From Tanytarsus gracilentus (taxonomy: Eukaryota; Arthropoda; Insecta; Diptera; Chironomidae): a stretch of DNA of 64,000 bases. Below the pieces are notes generated by a model that worked only from the letters and a program-made list of their open reading frames with translations, searched no databases and was not told the origin of the DNA. Location: positions 682,001 through 746,000 of the forward strand of contig JAXRKN010000037.1 in the NCBI GenBank assembly GCA_038502055.1. Direction: 5' to 3'. Made by a program: the position numbers and the translations under genes. This document shows positions 45,846 to 60,158 of this stretch, piece after piece (the stretch's first letter is position 1; each line of letters starts with the position of its first letter).

Positions 45846-47571
45846 GTTGGTTACTTGTTTTATAAATATTTGTTTTTAAAAAATTTTGAAGATAAAAATT
45901 TCAATGCCAATTAGTGATTAAAAGTGAACTTAAATTAGTCACATTTGACGTTCGCTTGTAAATTTAATTGATTATCAATATTTAATTAAATGTACACGAT
46001 TCCGGTTCTTATCACTGATCGAGATAATTGACTCTCTTTATTTTGGTGCCACTATATGTTGCTCATATGCTGTTGCCCACGTTCACATAAGCCAAGACGC
46101 TCACTTAATTCTATTAATGTTTGTCGTAGTGCATGTTGCCTATCTACAAAGATTTATGTTGGCAGCCTTTTTTGTGGGGATGATTTAATGCCACTCTCAT
46201 GTTAATATTTCATCGACATTATACACGACGGCGATTGTTCGCAAATTATTTTGAAAGTTTTGTAAATTTATATGCTTAAAAAAATTCTTTCACCTTACAA
46301 ATATTTTGGACATTCTTCTCACGGTTCATGAAATAAATTATTTCTCTTTTTTGTTTCATATTAATTCACTTTCATTGTTTTTTCCTTTGCACATGAAAGT
46401 TCTTCTTTCCCTATAAATAATTTTCACTCCCATTGAATAATTTCTCAATTGTTTAGAAACATCTCTCACAATTTCTTACGATATAAAAAAATTGAGATTG
46501 TTTTTTTTTGTTTCTTCGTCATCATCATCATCAGCACCATTAAGGTTTCATGTTTATGATGATGAGAGAAAAACAAGATCGAACAAAGATGAAAAACAAT
46601 GAGCCGTTTTGTCATTATGGGATTTCTATTGAAGTTCTTCTGTAATTTTCTTTCAAAAGGATTTTAATCGCGATTTAAAAAAATTTTAAAATCTAATTAT
46701 TTTTTTACAATTAAATTTTTATTTTTATGTTAAATAAATTGTGAGAATTTTTTCCTTTTCATTGTCACAAGAAAATAACGACATCATAATAATTATTTTG
46801 TGCTTTTGTACTTTTTGATCCTAGCAACGACGTTAATGAATACCTTTGTGAGCTAGCACACCTCTTTTGTACACGTGTTGATTTCGTTAGAAATGTGAAT
46901 GGTTTTGAGCATAATAGAACATGAAAAGGGAAGTTAATGCATATAGATGCAATGCTCGAATGCAGTAAAAAGCTTGAAATCCTTTTAATTTTTAATTGAA
47001 TTGCTTGAACAGCATATTGTTCTAAGTTTTAATTGAGTGTAATTACTTTAATTGGTAAAACCACTAGAAGTCGGGTGTTTTTCAGCATCATTAAAAATCT
47101 ACTCGCTAAATCATAAAACTATTAATTAAGTATTTAGAGTGAAAGTTTTTAAAGTGGGGCTGAAATGTATTTTTAACCATCACGTGCAAGTCATTCAATT
47201 AAAAGTTTTATTTCTGAAACTTTTCTATCTTAATAAAATAAATTTGCCTTCACAACATAAAATTTATGTATTTCTAATGCATCCTTACATTAGTTTTACT
47301 TACTCAAGTAATGACTTACCAAATGCTTAACATCACAAATTCACTACCGCTTCGCTCGCTCTCTCTCTTACTCGGTTGGCAAGAAAAGTATCTCAAAAGT
47401 AACTTGAACATTCACATCACGGAAAACTTTCAACATCAATTTGCAAAATGGAGATGGAAAATGAACAAGAAGAAGTGAAGTGGGAAAATGATGTAATTTT
47501 TAAGCTTTCCACCACCTCAACTATGTGACGGTGAAATATTTCGAAGCAGAAAATTCCATTATATTTCTGTC
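45846..47571. other. Spacer upstream of the carrier gene
   Basis: It includes the presumptive promoter of the carrier gene near 45.9-46.1 kb. Otherwise it is AT-rich, with a CATCATCATC run near 46520 and no recognisable gene. Confidence 0.55.
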
Positions 47572-47910
47572 ACTCACAATAGAGGTTTCGGCGGGATCCC
47601 GGGATCCCGAAATCCCGGGGAATCCCGTTATATTTTTTATAATTTTTTTTTTTAAATACGAAGGGGAATAATTTTTTTAATTATAAGAAAAAAGAATAGA
47701 TTTGATATTAAAAAAAAGGGTTAAAAGGGAAAGAATATTTTAAAAAGAAAAAATTTTGCATGACGGAAGTGCTGAAAATTGAGGGAAGATATTTCCTTTT
47801 TTTAAATGAAATCCCGTTTTCGGGATCCCGGGATCCCGGGTTTACAGGTCTTTCAGTCCCGGGATCCCGAAATTTTAAATCCCGGGATTTTCGAAACCTC
47901 TACTCACAAT
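47572..47910. mobile_element. 321-bp hAT-like MITE rich in CCCGGGATCCCGGG palindromes
   Basis: AGAGGTTTCG (47581-47590) and its exact reverse complement CGAAACCTCT (47892-47901) bound the element. ACTCACAAT flanks both sides (47572-47580 and 47902-47910). Allowing for one ambiguous base this fits the 8-bp duplications and YARNG-type ends of hAT elements. Runs of CGGGATCCCGGGATCCCG lie near both ends, with an AT-rich middle. It has no coding capacity. Confidence 0.85.
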
Positions 47911-50900
47911 AGAGTGCAACAGCAGCATTGGTCGATGAGTATAAAATAAATACAGAAGTAAAAAACTAGTTACAATACAAGTGATTGAGGGTAATAAAAT
48001 AAAAGCTCTCTCTCGAGAGAAGAAAAAATGACATTAGCATTGGTTCGGTTGTGTGTGCGGAAAAGTTTGAGAGAAACAGACCCGCCATAAAATTAATGCT
48101 ATCAATGGATTGTAAGCTCTGCGACAGAGCAATAAAAATAAATTTCATTCGGTTTTATTATACGAGACGGCATGCCGTGTGTGCGATAGGATGAGCCCAT
48201 GTCTAGTCCACAAGGGAGGCATAAATGGTGAACTGTTTTTTAGGGCTCTTTAATTATTATTCTCATGTTCATATTTCTACTCAAAAAAATCTCTTCATCC
48301 ACTTTATTCTGTTGGGCATGTCTCTTAACATAAAAAGTCTATTTCAACCTCAATCATGCGTTTGGAAAGAGATGATAAAATTTTGTTTGTTTTTTCCCAT
48401 CCTTTTCTGTGTTTTTTCTTAGGAAATGGTTAAAGTCATATTAGGAGTTCTCTTCAAGCTTAATGTTGTGGAATGTAAATTTGAGTTTTAAATATTATTT
48501 TTTGGTTTATGATTTTTATTATTGCAACGACGGAACTTATAGGTACTTTAATATCTTTTGAAAGTATAAATTAAAGATCTAATTTTTAATTTAAATTTAT
48601 GATTAAGCCAGTGATTTATCCTCCAATTTTAAAACAACGATTATTATAAAAATATAAACTTCCACAAAACTTTGTGGCAATTATGAAGTTTTTCACCACT
48701 TAACTCGAGCATATAGAATTAAAGTTTAGTCATAGTTTTCATTAATCCTTTTTCCAACCAAAAAGTAATTAAATGGGAGGAAAAAACTTTTTCTAATTAC
48801 TGAGAAAAATGTTGGGTATGTGTGGAATTTTGGACCATCAACCGCATCTGTTACCTCGTAAAAAAACATATTTATGAATTTATTGACTCAACTCCATTTA
48901 GACACGTTTAGTGAATTCATCGCCACACATTTTAACCTTACTCTTTTTTGCTATGAATGATTGAAGTCGACGTGATGGAAAAATTCTTGAAAGAAATGCC
49001 ATAAATTTTCATAAATTATTACGGAAACCACGCCAACATACATAATTCACTCATCCTCGACTTTCACCATCATCTTATACCATTTTAATGTGGTCGTGAG
49101 CTAACTTTGTAAGCATCTAGAAATGTCTGTTAACTGGGTCGCTTCCGATCGACTTAATGTCGCTCATTTACCACTTCTTAAAAAAATATCCGAGACCAAA
49201 TTATTCGCATATAGCGTAAAATGAAGGAAAATTAACGAAAAGCTTTTAAAAAGATGCTTTAATTCCTCTTAAGTCTGCACGAAGACTCCACGAGCAGATA
49301 GAAAAAAGAGTGAAGAGGAAGCAGACGGAGGAGATGACACACTGAAAGGTACTAAATTATTTACGCTCGAGTTCACAATATTTTCTCAATTTTCAACTTG
49401 TTCATACTTTTTCATCATTCAACAGAATCTCCAAGGAGTCTCTTCATTCATTTCATATGAATATAAATTTTGTGTGATTTTTAAAGAAAGCTTTCAAGAA
49501 TAGAAAGAACACCTTAAAAAAATATCTTTCATTTTCTGAGTTGTACAAAACGTATAATTATGAAGGACACGCCAATGTTCATCGCATCCCATAATTTTTC
49601 ATAATTAAGAATTTCATCTCGCTGAGTTAAATGAGAAATTTTCGCACCCCAAAAATATTTTTTTTCATATCCTTTTGTATAATTATTTTATTAAATTCCG
49701 ACTTCATTGTTTCGTGCAAAATTGTTAATTTCATTACAATGCTAATTAGCAGTACTTTTTCATGCTAATTACATAGCTTTGGACATTTTGCTATAAAAAA
49801 CCTCGCGCTACCTTTTGTTTCATCATCAGAGTTGTTGACTTTTTAAAGGATATTTTGTATTTACTGTTATGAAAGCACTATCTGAAAGCGTATCGGATGT
49901 AAATTAGCGGGTTCTTTGAGGCGAACATTCATGTTTACATCATAAAGCCTCGCCACAGCAGTAAAAAGAGGGAAAGAATTGTTTTTTACATTCGGAAGGA
50001 CTGCTGCATGCAAAATATGCGGTTTGAATGTAAAATGGAAATCATAAATTCATTTTATGCAACCAACTACTGGCTATCAAGTTTATTCGACTGCATGCGC
50101 ATGTTTACATAAAAAGAGCTAAAGAGACAAAACATAAATCGCATTTAAATCAAAGAAACAAAATGTTTTGCGGTTGCTGCATTTGTTGCGAATTTAATTC
50201 TCAAAAACGTGTCTCATGTTCGCTTCATGGGTGCTTTAACATTTGGTCGTGATGTGCTGAGCAAACATTTGTTGGAGGGTGGAGAAAATTTCGGATGACT
50301 AAATGTTTAGGGGTAGACACTTGAAGGTCATAGATTTTAATGCCAAAACTCTTCTGTCGAACATAAAATTGTCGTATGTAAACACATTTGATGTCTAATA
50401 AAAAATTCACCCAGTAAAATTTTATTTCGTCACTCTGAATAAAATTCCTCCCTCAAAAAAGCCGCAAAAAATTGTTTTGCTGCAAATATTTCAACCAGTT
50501 GCAAGTTTTTCTTATTTTTAGAACGAAAAACGAATTGCCGAGTTTTTAAATGAGAGATATATGAGTTTAAATAAATGATGAGCTTTGCTTTTTTGAGCGC
50601 ACCAAATTGAGAGTTTTGGAGAGGTTTTACGAGGAAGAGCAACGAAAAGGGATGGAAATGAAGCAGTAAAGACCTTTAAACAAAATTGATTCAAGTTTTT
50701 TAAAAGATCAAAAAGGAAATTCAAATTAAACTTTAGAATTTTTCCATCCCTTGCACATACAAAAAACTCACTAATTCAGCGTTAGAGGTTGTTCGAAACA
50801 TTTTAAAAATTCACATTAAACAATAAATCTGAATCACCTCCAGCGAAGTTAAAAATTCAAGAAGTATGATGAGAAATTTTCAAACAATTTCGAGTGCTCG

Positions 50901-53900
50901 TACCCTGAGAAAATTTTACTCTCTCACTTTTGCAATGTCAGGAAGAGGAGCAGAAAGCATAAAGTATGATTGCACAATATTTTATATTCATAATATTCTC
51001 ATCTCCTCTGAGTGAGTACTATATATAGATATAGAAATTGTGATGAGAGAAATATTTCTCTTTTATCGTTGCCTCTACGCGCGGGATAAAATCACAAAAA
51101 TATAAATATTCATTAAATAATATTTCATCATTTTGGGTAGAACAAAAAAAAATTTCAAGCTTTTTTTTATTATTTCACCGCTTTGTCGATGCGAAAAGAA
51201 TGAAAGCCCGCCACAGTGTGCAAAGCAGTTACGGAAGTACGATGCTGTGAGAAATATCGTGGCAACAGCAGCAGAATAATATTCGCATTATGAATAATGT
51301 TTTTGCGATGCTTTTAATCTCTTGCTATTATCATTTGCATAATCAGCTCAATTCAGCGAAAACCCCGTAAAAGTGTTGTTGCCCTCCCCCGCTAGTAGAA
51401 AAACATTGTATGTTGAGTGTGCGATAAGCGCAACAGCAACATATTTATAAATGCAGTGATTAAAAATTATGTATTCGAGTACTTTTTTGCGAATCAATTA
51501 AATTGGATTATACACTTCAATTATTTTGGACAAAGTACGTGTGAAATGTCCAATTTTGTTATAATTAAATCGTTTTAAAAGCGTTAGTTAAAATAAATAT
51601 GAAATAACTATGAAAATACATAAAACATCGACAATAAAATTTTTTATCCTGTTACAATTTAATAATTTCACTCCAAAAACTATGCCCTCAATTAAAAGCA
51701 CAACGTAAATTAGCTTTCACGTAACCACTTAATTTTACTTTTGATTTATTTTGTGCGTGGACTTCACAAATGAATTTTATAATTGCCCACAAAATTCAAT
51801 TTTCAAACAATTTCAATTTGCATTAAATTTTATTAAAATCAACATCAAAGAGCGAATTAATTGGATGCGACTAAATTGTTTACAAATGCAAATGAGGTTT
51901 TTCGGTTTGAAACATTTTAATTTGTTAATGGACACAACATTTTGGTTGATTTTTATAAAATTTAATAACTTTAAATGTTTGCATGATTTCAATAAAAAAA
52001 TTATCATGACTCAATTTAAAAATGTAAATTGGACATTATTTGGGATTATTTGATAAAATTTATTTATACGCATTTTCAATCTCGAAAATTTGAAATAAAA
52101 TATGCTTTTTATGGATTTGAAATGTTATCATGATAAAAAAGGACTTTTTGCCTCTCGTATCGACATTATAACTACATGGTGTCATGTTTTAACCTAAGAG
52201 GGGTTTTATTTATGTATTTCCATATTTTATTGACAACTCCATAAATAAATTTAAATTTTCTGCCTGGGTTGCAAAAGCTTATCAAAAAAAGGGTTTTTTG
52301 GCATTGAAGGTAAAAGGTTCATCTTTTACGTTCACATATCTCATTGAAGTGTGAAGTATTAGAACTCATCAATCATACGCAAATATGTGAGGAAAGTCTC
52401 GAAAAACATATCGACTGTCATCTTCACAAGATTCTTTGAAATCATAAATTATTCTGTGAATTTGAATGTTGTACATGTGTGTCATTGACAAGGTTAGAGT
52501 AAAAAGACAAATTGAATTAATTTTTTTACAAAATATTTGTGTTACATGTTGTAAAAAATTCAATAAAAGCTTAAAAAAGTTTAATTTAGTTCTTTGCAAA
52601 TTTTCGAGTGGTTTCGTTAAAATTTGACGTTGAAATTTTTATAGCGCTGCCACAAAAAATTTAAAAGTAAAAATCATAACGATAAATTTTTCAAAACGTT
52701 TATTCATTTTCTTGGTTAAAGTGGATCTTAAAATTTAATAATAGAAAATTACATTTTTAAAACAGCAAATAAAAAAGTCAAAAAAAAGTAAATTAATTTA
52801 AAGTAAAGTCAATAAAGTTTAATTTTTTAACTGATAAACATTTCAAATTTTTATGCTTGAAACAGTCCGTTATTTTTCATTTTAGTTTCCATCGTTATTT
52901 CCTGCATTATTCGGCCAAACAAGTACTGTGAAAAAAAGCAAGAATTCTCATATAATAAAAGGAGCAAAAAACATTTATGAACAATTGAACAAAAAAATTT
53001 CCGCTTCACAGGAAATGAAACATTGCAAAGTAGGACATTTTAAGTAGAATAATAAAAACAACAACGCACATCACTAACAAAACATGAACTCTATTTCGTT
53101 CTTCACAAAAAACCGAAGCAGGGAAATGAAAACGAGATAAATTTCCAAGAAAAATTAACGACAGTCAGTGACATCTATTGCGTTCGCCTCCCATTGTAAT
53201 TAACGCAAGACTTCCTCTATGAAGTGAAAAATGTATCTAATTAGGAATTCGATTAATCGCAATCAATTAGTGAACGGTGGTGATGCATGAGCTGTAATCA
53301 AATTAAAGCCAATGTGTGTTGAGTTAAGTCAAGCGATTTTAATTTCTTAATTTTCTCGCGAGTTTATTAAATTAATGACAAAAACTTTTAGTGGCTGTCT
53401 TGAGGGAATTTTATAGGCGCTCCAGAACCGAGGAAAATTAATTTATTTCCCAAAATCACTCGCATAAACTTTTGCTCCAAAAATTGTTAGAGAAATTCTT
53501 TCGTCCGCACAACATATAATAAATTATTTTCTGTTGGTGAGCGATTTAACTCGAAACAAACGACGATGTTTTTTTTGAGGGTTAAAACAAACAACGCCGA
53601 ACATAATTTCACTATGTTCAACAGAACAATAAAACACTTTTCGAGAACACTAAAAAGAAGCAAAATGCCCGCATATGTACAAGACAGCCAGCACTAATTT
53701 TCTATTACAGCCACGTCCATTTCGAACATTTTCACAAGCTCTCTACTTGCGTTATCAACATCGTGCTCGCTTTACTCTCATTCTCCGTCTATGGAGCATA
53801 ATTTTTAACGGAACATGATCCAATTACAATAGCCTGAAGAACTTTCGGAGATGGATTAAGCCAGCGAAGATCTTCGTGTGTAAGTTTTCTTCTCTCATGT

Positions 53901-56900
53901 CTTCTTTCCTCTTATTCGGCAATCAATTTCTTCTTTCCACAGCCATTGTCGACTAGAGTATATGGCAGAAAAGATAAATGCGATAGTGAGTAGAGTTAAG
54001 CTTGTCGGAGAACATCCCACAGTTGATTTATTTTGATTAAACCTATGGACGAACGAGCAGGGATGAAGATTGAGGGAAACATTATTTTCTCATCTTTTCA
54101 ACCAAATGTTCGTACATGAGAATTCTTCATGTTTATAGTCCATTGCACTGATAAAATAACAAAAATATTTAAGAAGAAAGAAAATAAAAGTCAGAAGGGA
54201 AATTTTGTTTTTCAAGATGTCAGATTGAGGAGAAAAACAAAATCTAGTTCATGTCAGAATTTGGGTTAAAAAACAATGAATTTGCTATAGCTGTGCTTGA
54301 ATAAATAATTGAGAATTTAAATAATAAAATTTCAATTCTATTTAAAAAGAAATATTCGAATCAAATTTTTCTCCAAGGAAAGCATCGAAAGTTATTTAAG
54401 TACTCAACGAATACATTTCTGTTATTCTTCCTTTTTCATTGCCTTTTTACTTCCAGCAATTTCACATGCCTCTACATGTGTGCCTCATACCGCATACCAC
54501 TCGTTGAAATGAAGAAAAAACTCTCTCTTGTTATTATTTTGAAATCGTTCATAGAAAAGCAATTTTTCTATTTCATTATTTTTTTTCTCTGTTTGGGCGC
54601 CGAGAAAAATACACACATATTGGCAATATTATTGCTGTTGAAGAAAATTTATTTATCTCATCCCATATCGACCACCATCAATGCTGAATAAATAAGAAAT
54701 CTATCAAATTGTCTTAGGTCCTTTTTGCTCTTTATGGCATATATATTTTATCTATATAGACAGAGAAATAATTTTAACAATTGTGCCTTTTTTTGCTCGC
54801 ATCATTTGTTATCAATTCGCACATGTTTATTTTATTATGTCAGAGATTTTTCCGAAAGTGCCACTCTGACAGCTAAAAATTGAGAAATTTATTTTTTATT
54901 AATTTTTGAAAAGTCTTGACTTTTTTATTAGCCAAAGATGATTTTTAGTATTGTGCAAAATACTTTGCCTCAAAAGTTAGAAAACAGACTTAAAATTTAT
55001 CAGAAAAAAAATCAATTAGACTCCCTTTAATAATTTTTTTGATAAAAAATACTTCTTAAATTTCCTCTATTAAGTCCTAATCGCCTATAGTACCCAACTC
55101 AACCAAAGTTATGTGCGTATATTTCTCTAACTTTTAAAGAACAATTTTTCTCTCTTTCACCGAGGGAAAGCAAGAGAGAGAGAGAGAGATGAATTATGAC
55201 ATTTTCTTCTGAGCATATGTTTCATTTTCCTCCACACTCGATTCTCTCACTCACTTTTTTTATGCCAGGGTCAAATTGTATTATAACCTTTGGGGGGAGC
55301 AGTATAAAATAGCTGTGTCCATTTATCAGAAGCTTCTCCATTCTATAAATTGTATTGCGAATGCGAGAAATAAAAAGATTTCTTTAATGTATTAGAGCTT
55401 GAGAGACATAATGCCACCGGATGATGAAGAGGAGAAGAAATTTATGAGCTCGAGGGTGAGAGCGAATATCTTGGGAATTTTATTTCCATTAGCAGCGTCG
55501 ATAATAATAACTCGACGGAGCCTGAAATAGTTTCTTATGGCTCCCAGTTGAGCTTTGAATAACATCACTCATTCCCATTAATTTCTATTCCACCCTCTCT
55601 CACCCCCTCGGATCGTTGTCATTTTCATTTTCATGATCATCCCACAGTTATTCGGAGACTTCCCATCCACTTAGATACGGCACCTCATTTTAGTTACAAA
55701 TGATTATAATTTGCAGAAATGACACAAATTTTATGAAACATTAAAGAGGAAATGAAAAGTCGAGCGATGAAAAAATAAATTCGCTACTTGTTCGAGAGGA
55801 AATTTGACTAAGTGGAAAATTGGAGTTGAAATAGAAGATTTTGTAATCAAGAGAAATTTTGTCCTTAAAAAGTTTTACTGCCGAATAAATTAATTTTGTG
55901 TATTCATTATAGTGTCGTCGAAAATCCACAAATATGCACAAAAAAGTTTTCAACATAAAAGCCAGATAGAATTTAATCTCCCACAGGAACTCAATTAAAG
56001 CATGTAGTAATTAAATTAAAATAGTAATAACAACTTGAGGGAAAATGAAGTGGATGATAATTTCCATAGTCTGCAATTCACAATGAGAACGCAATCCAAG
56101 CTCCGATAAAAATACTTTTATTTTTTATTATATACTCTTTTGATAATATTATGATTGTGTTTAATTACATGGAAAGGAATACATGAAGATAGGATGTGTA
56201 ATTGTAATGGAGGATTATTTAATGCCTTTAATGATTTTTTCCTTTTTGATGGTAAAAATTATCATTAAAAGTCTTAAACATTAAGGCGCATACCCATCAA
56301 GTTTCTTTTTAATTGAATAATTTTTTTATTATAATTTGAGTCATTACAATTAACGATGAAAATTCATCCTGACATTGAGTTTTTAAATAATTTTATTATG
56401 ATAGCATTTTTGTGATGGTTTTTTTCTGAGAACAAAATTTATTTTAAATGAAAATTTCGGCAATATGAAATATTTCCATTATAATTTAAAAGTACTTTTT
56501 TGATATTTTTATTATTAATCGAAAATAACATGAAACAAATCAACTTATGGAAGCGCATAAAAAATAAATTAGAAAAATTTTCGTGGAAAAATAATTTTAA
56601 CGATTTTTTTCTGTAAAAATTTAATTTTACATTTAAATTGGCGCTCTTGATGTTCATATTCAAATAAATCATTCTAAGAAAAATCGATAAAAAATTATAA
56701 CCCCACAAAAATTTTCCGACTCTCATTGTTTGAACTCGACGCAATGCTTTATGTTAGTGATGTAATTATTTTTAACGAAGTTAATATTGATTTTTCATGT
56801 CAATATGTTTTAAGAAATACATCAATAATAATTTCTGCTAAAAAAATATTCTCTCATTTATGGAAACAGAAAAAAAAATTATGATTAATGATTACACAAT

Positions 56901-58339
56901 GTGTATTTAAGCTCTTTTCCTCACAATACACAATTTCGATCTAATTTTATGGGGAGGAAAAATTTATTTGAAGATCATAACTGAAAGTAGAAAAAAAATG
57001 GGAAAAGGTCAAAAGTCATTTTATTTTTAATTATTGGTTAGTGAGCCATGCCATATGCCAAGACGAAAGACGTGTCGAAGAATGCAATTAATTACTGAAA
57101 ATCACTCTCGTGCTTACAGAAGCGTTTAATGGCAATATTAGTCAACCCTCGACCCGAATGAAAAGGAAAACTTCCAATTAGTAGCGTTAGATGAGAAAAA
57201 GCAATTTACGGTTATTATTGCTTTTGTAATTCATTACTTGTAGTATTGATTAACTATCTCGTTAAGAAGTAACCATTTGAAAGAAGGAAGTATAATAAAA
57301 GTTGGAATTCTCATAATGAGAAAAACATAGTGCTGTTCGAGAGATTAAAGCACTTTCCACTTGCCAGTCACTTACAAACTCTGACAATTCTTGAAAAGTC
57401 ATTTTCAACCGAGAATAATTTAAACACAATCATTGTCGGCTGCATTCAGCTTATTATGTTCCCGACTATAATTATTTTTATTATTAAAATCGTGCGGAAA
57501 GTGGCGCGGAGAGAAATGAGTGGGTGGCGGAAATTAAAATTTTGCAAGCGGCAGCACACTAACGAGCATAATGCGAGAAGTGGAAAATGAGCTTAAGAGT
57601 TTTTATTGTCTAGTTGTTCATTTTATGTCTAGGTAGATGAAGAATCATAATTTTCAAGTGAACGCAAATGATAAAAGCTTATGCTGCAAGAAAATTACGC
57701 CGATTTAAATCCTCAAATGGAATTTTTAATATTTTTTGTTATTAAACCGAATGACTCATGGATTAAAATTCAATTCATTTTGATTTATTTCGCAGTAAAT
57801 TGTCCATTGCATTTTACATCTACCATTGAATGCAAAGATGATTTACCGTATATGGATTTTCATTCATGTGTGATACGGAAATTTAATTAAAAATTTCATA
57901 GAATTTATGCAATTGTGTGAAAGTCAATGCAGACATACTCTCTCATTACGCTTTAGTTAAAAGTTTAAATTCTCAGTAAGGAACAAATGAATGGATTAAT
58001 AAATTGGGTGTTAATAATTAGTTTAAGTGCACACTCGATATTTGTAAATCCATTTATCAGTATGAATACACAAATTTGTGCCGATAATGTTATTTCATTG
58101 TGCATGAGTCCTTAATCCAATAAACATGTGAATATGCAATGTGATTAGTACAACACAAACATTAAGCTGTTTTAAAAAGCCTTGATTTATTTACAGCATT
58201 ACATAAATTTTGCCACAATATGAATAATGAGATTCAATTAGTAAATATTAATAATGAGCACGTGAGAGATGAGTTGGAACATAAATTTCGTTAGTTTCGT
58301 ATAAATTCCTTCAGCCAGTTGATGAATAATCAAACTCAC
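47911..58339. other. Long gene-poor AT-rich region, possibly including synaptobrevin 3' sequence
   Basis: Over 10 kb without a recognisable coding exon. It lies downstream of the synaptobrevin donor at 58339-58338 (minus strand), so one or more small terminal exons of that gene may be here unseen. A GA microsatellite is at about 55170. A TATA-like element near 55302 precedes a short plus-strand ORF at 55411 (see findings). ORFs such as 56439-56744 and 57330-57590 lack supporting signals. Confidence 0.5.
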
Positions 58340-58986
58340 CTAAAATGATGATGAGTACTATGAGTCCAATGATACCCATAATAATCATCATTTTCATGTT
58401 GGCCCACCATTGTTTTCTCTTTAATTTACCAGCTTGTTGTTCGAACTGTGATGCTCCATGTTGAAGAGCATCCGCACGATGATCCAACTCAGACAATTTT
58501 TGATCTCTCTCAAGCACCTTCTCGACATTCACTCGCATAATTCCTACAACTTCATCGACCTGCTTTTGAGTTTGCTGAAGGCGATTGTTTTGAGGTTGGC
58601 TGCTGCCGGGACTGGACATGAAAAGAAAAGAAAATTAATGCAGGCAATATTTGGTTGGTTTTTATGATTTTGCGAGTGAAAAGTATGCAAATTAACGAAT
58701 TTTTAATTACGAGTGGAAAGTGCGTTAGTTAATTTTTTGATGATCTTTTAAAATAAATTTCAACCGGCAAAAATTAAATTGGCCTTTTCATCAACAACCC
58801 GTAGAGCACTTCTCACTTCTTCTTTCATCATCACTTAGCAAAACATTATATATGTGTCGATGACGTCATCAACATAAAATATTAGTCACAGCCTACTTGT
58901 TGATTTTGGGGTAATTTGCTGTACTACACGAGTTATATCATTACACTTTAATCACTCGATACTTACGCTGATCCTTGATCTTCCAT
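58340..58986 (-). CDS. Syb: Synaptobrevin/VAMP v-SNARE, 3' end not fixed
   Basis: A vesicle-membrane R-SNARE that pairs with syntaxin and SNAP-25 to drive fusion. Exon 1 (58986-58967) encodes MEDQGSA, with a clean donor GTAAGT. Exon 2 (58611-58340) follows acceptor CATGTCCAG. The SNARE motif runs LQQTQKQVDEVVGIMRVNVE through KVLERDQKLSELDHRADALQ to GASQFEQQAGKLKRK, with the central Arg in GIMRV. Next come QWWANMKMM and the membrane anchor IIMGIIGLIVLIIILG. VVGIMR and KRKQWWANMKMM match the broadly expressed Drosophila Syb better than nSyb. Exon 2 ends at a donor G|GTGAGT; if unspliced, translation would add EFDYSSTG and stop at 58311. The ATG at 58619 lies within the intron acceptor region and is not the start. 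It is divergent from the GalNAc-transferase gene. Confidence 0.9.
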
Positions 58987-60158
58987 CTCTAGCTGATGAT
59001 GTCAATTAATTATCTCGAAAAATATCTACAAATAAAAAAGTTGAATTTGAATTAAACAAAAATCACAAAATAAATTCGAAGAAAAAGAACAAAGCTAAAC
59101 GCTTGTGTGATATGCGATTAATGTACTACATACACAGTAAAAATTGTATATATGGCACAGATATTGAAGATAACGAGGAAAAAATTCATTTATTTGTGAT
59201 GACTCATAGAGCAAAACATAAAATCGGGGTTTAATTCTTTCTTTTCTACTTTGCGACGCGAATAATGAATTTGGAATGCATAAGTTGATGACATAAGCGA
59301 GAATAATGAAGTATGTTATGAGAATCTTTGATGGAATTTTGAGAATAAAAATTTCACTTGTTGCACTTTTTTTCGCTCGTTAAATTCAATTTTATTATGC
59401 TTCTTTTGTTTTCCTCACATATGTCAGCGTTTTAATGGTACTTACAATGGATTATGTGATGTTATGATACACTAATTTGCGTCAAAATGCCAGGAAAATA
59501 CTTTAATTTATTTCTTGTGAAAATTCACAATTTTGTGATTTTGTTTTTGATTTAAAAATCGGTAAGCCGTTGAGTAATCTATTGTGGACGATTTTTAAAG
59601 TTGAACAAACGCGACGTGAATGTTTGATTTTAAATTCTCAGGATATTTTTAAAATGTTTAATTAAGTTTGTACAAATTTATGCTGTTTAAATTATCAGTG
59701 GAGTGTGTTTTTTTCATCAAAATTGTTAAGTAGGGTGAAATCAACTGTTATGAATTGGTCGATCGGATGATCAGGGCGAAAAAAGGGTTGATCAATGGAT
59801 CGTTAATTTTTTTTATTCAAGAAATTTTTAAAAAAAAATATTTTTTCTTGTAAGTTTTAATTAAGTTCGTTTTTTTCTGCGATCGCTGCAGTTTTTGCAT
59901 ATATGCGTTCAATTAGAACCGTCACAAAATTTTGCCCCTTAAACTTATGCAATAATTTCGTTTGACCGTTAAACTTTTTTAAAATTTTAAGAAATTTTCC
60001 AGAAGAGACTCAAAAATTATTTAATAATGCAGCTCTTTTAAAAAACTCCACTAATTTTTACAAAAAAATCCTTCTTTCAGCTAAATGAAGAAGCAATTTT
60101 CCAGTCAATTGACAAGTCTGATGATTGATTGAATGAAATGAAAATGTGACATCTCGAG
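58987..60158. other. Bidirectional promoter region between Syb and the GalNAc-transferase
   Basis: 1.17 kb separates the two start codons on opposite strands, so the 5' UTRs and promoters of both genes should be here. It is AT-rich. I see no clear TATA-initiator pair. Confidence 0.55.

Noticed and set aside
57330..57590. 86-codon ORF with a hydrophobic stretch and basic end
   Set aside because: No promoter, splice or family evidence; a membrane-like stretch is expected by chance in AT-rich DNA.
58612..58619. ATG at 58619 as the synaptobrevin start
   Set aside because: It belongs to the CATGTCCAG acceptor; the upstream exon encoding MEDQGSA with a strong donor gives a better start.
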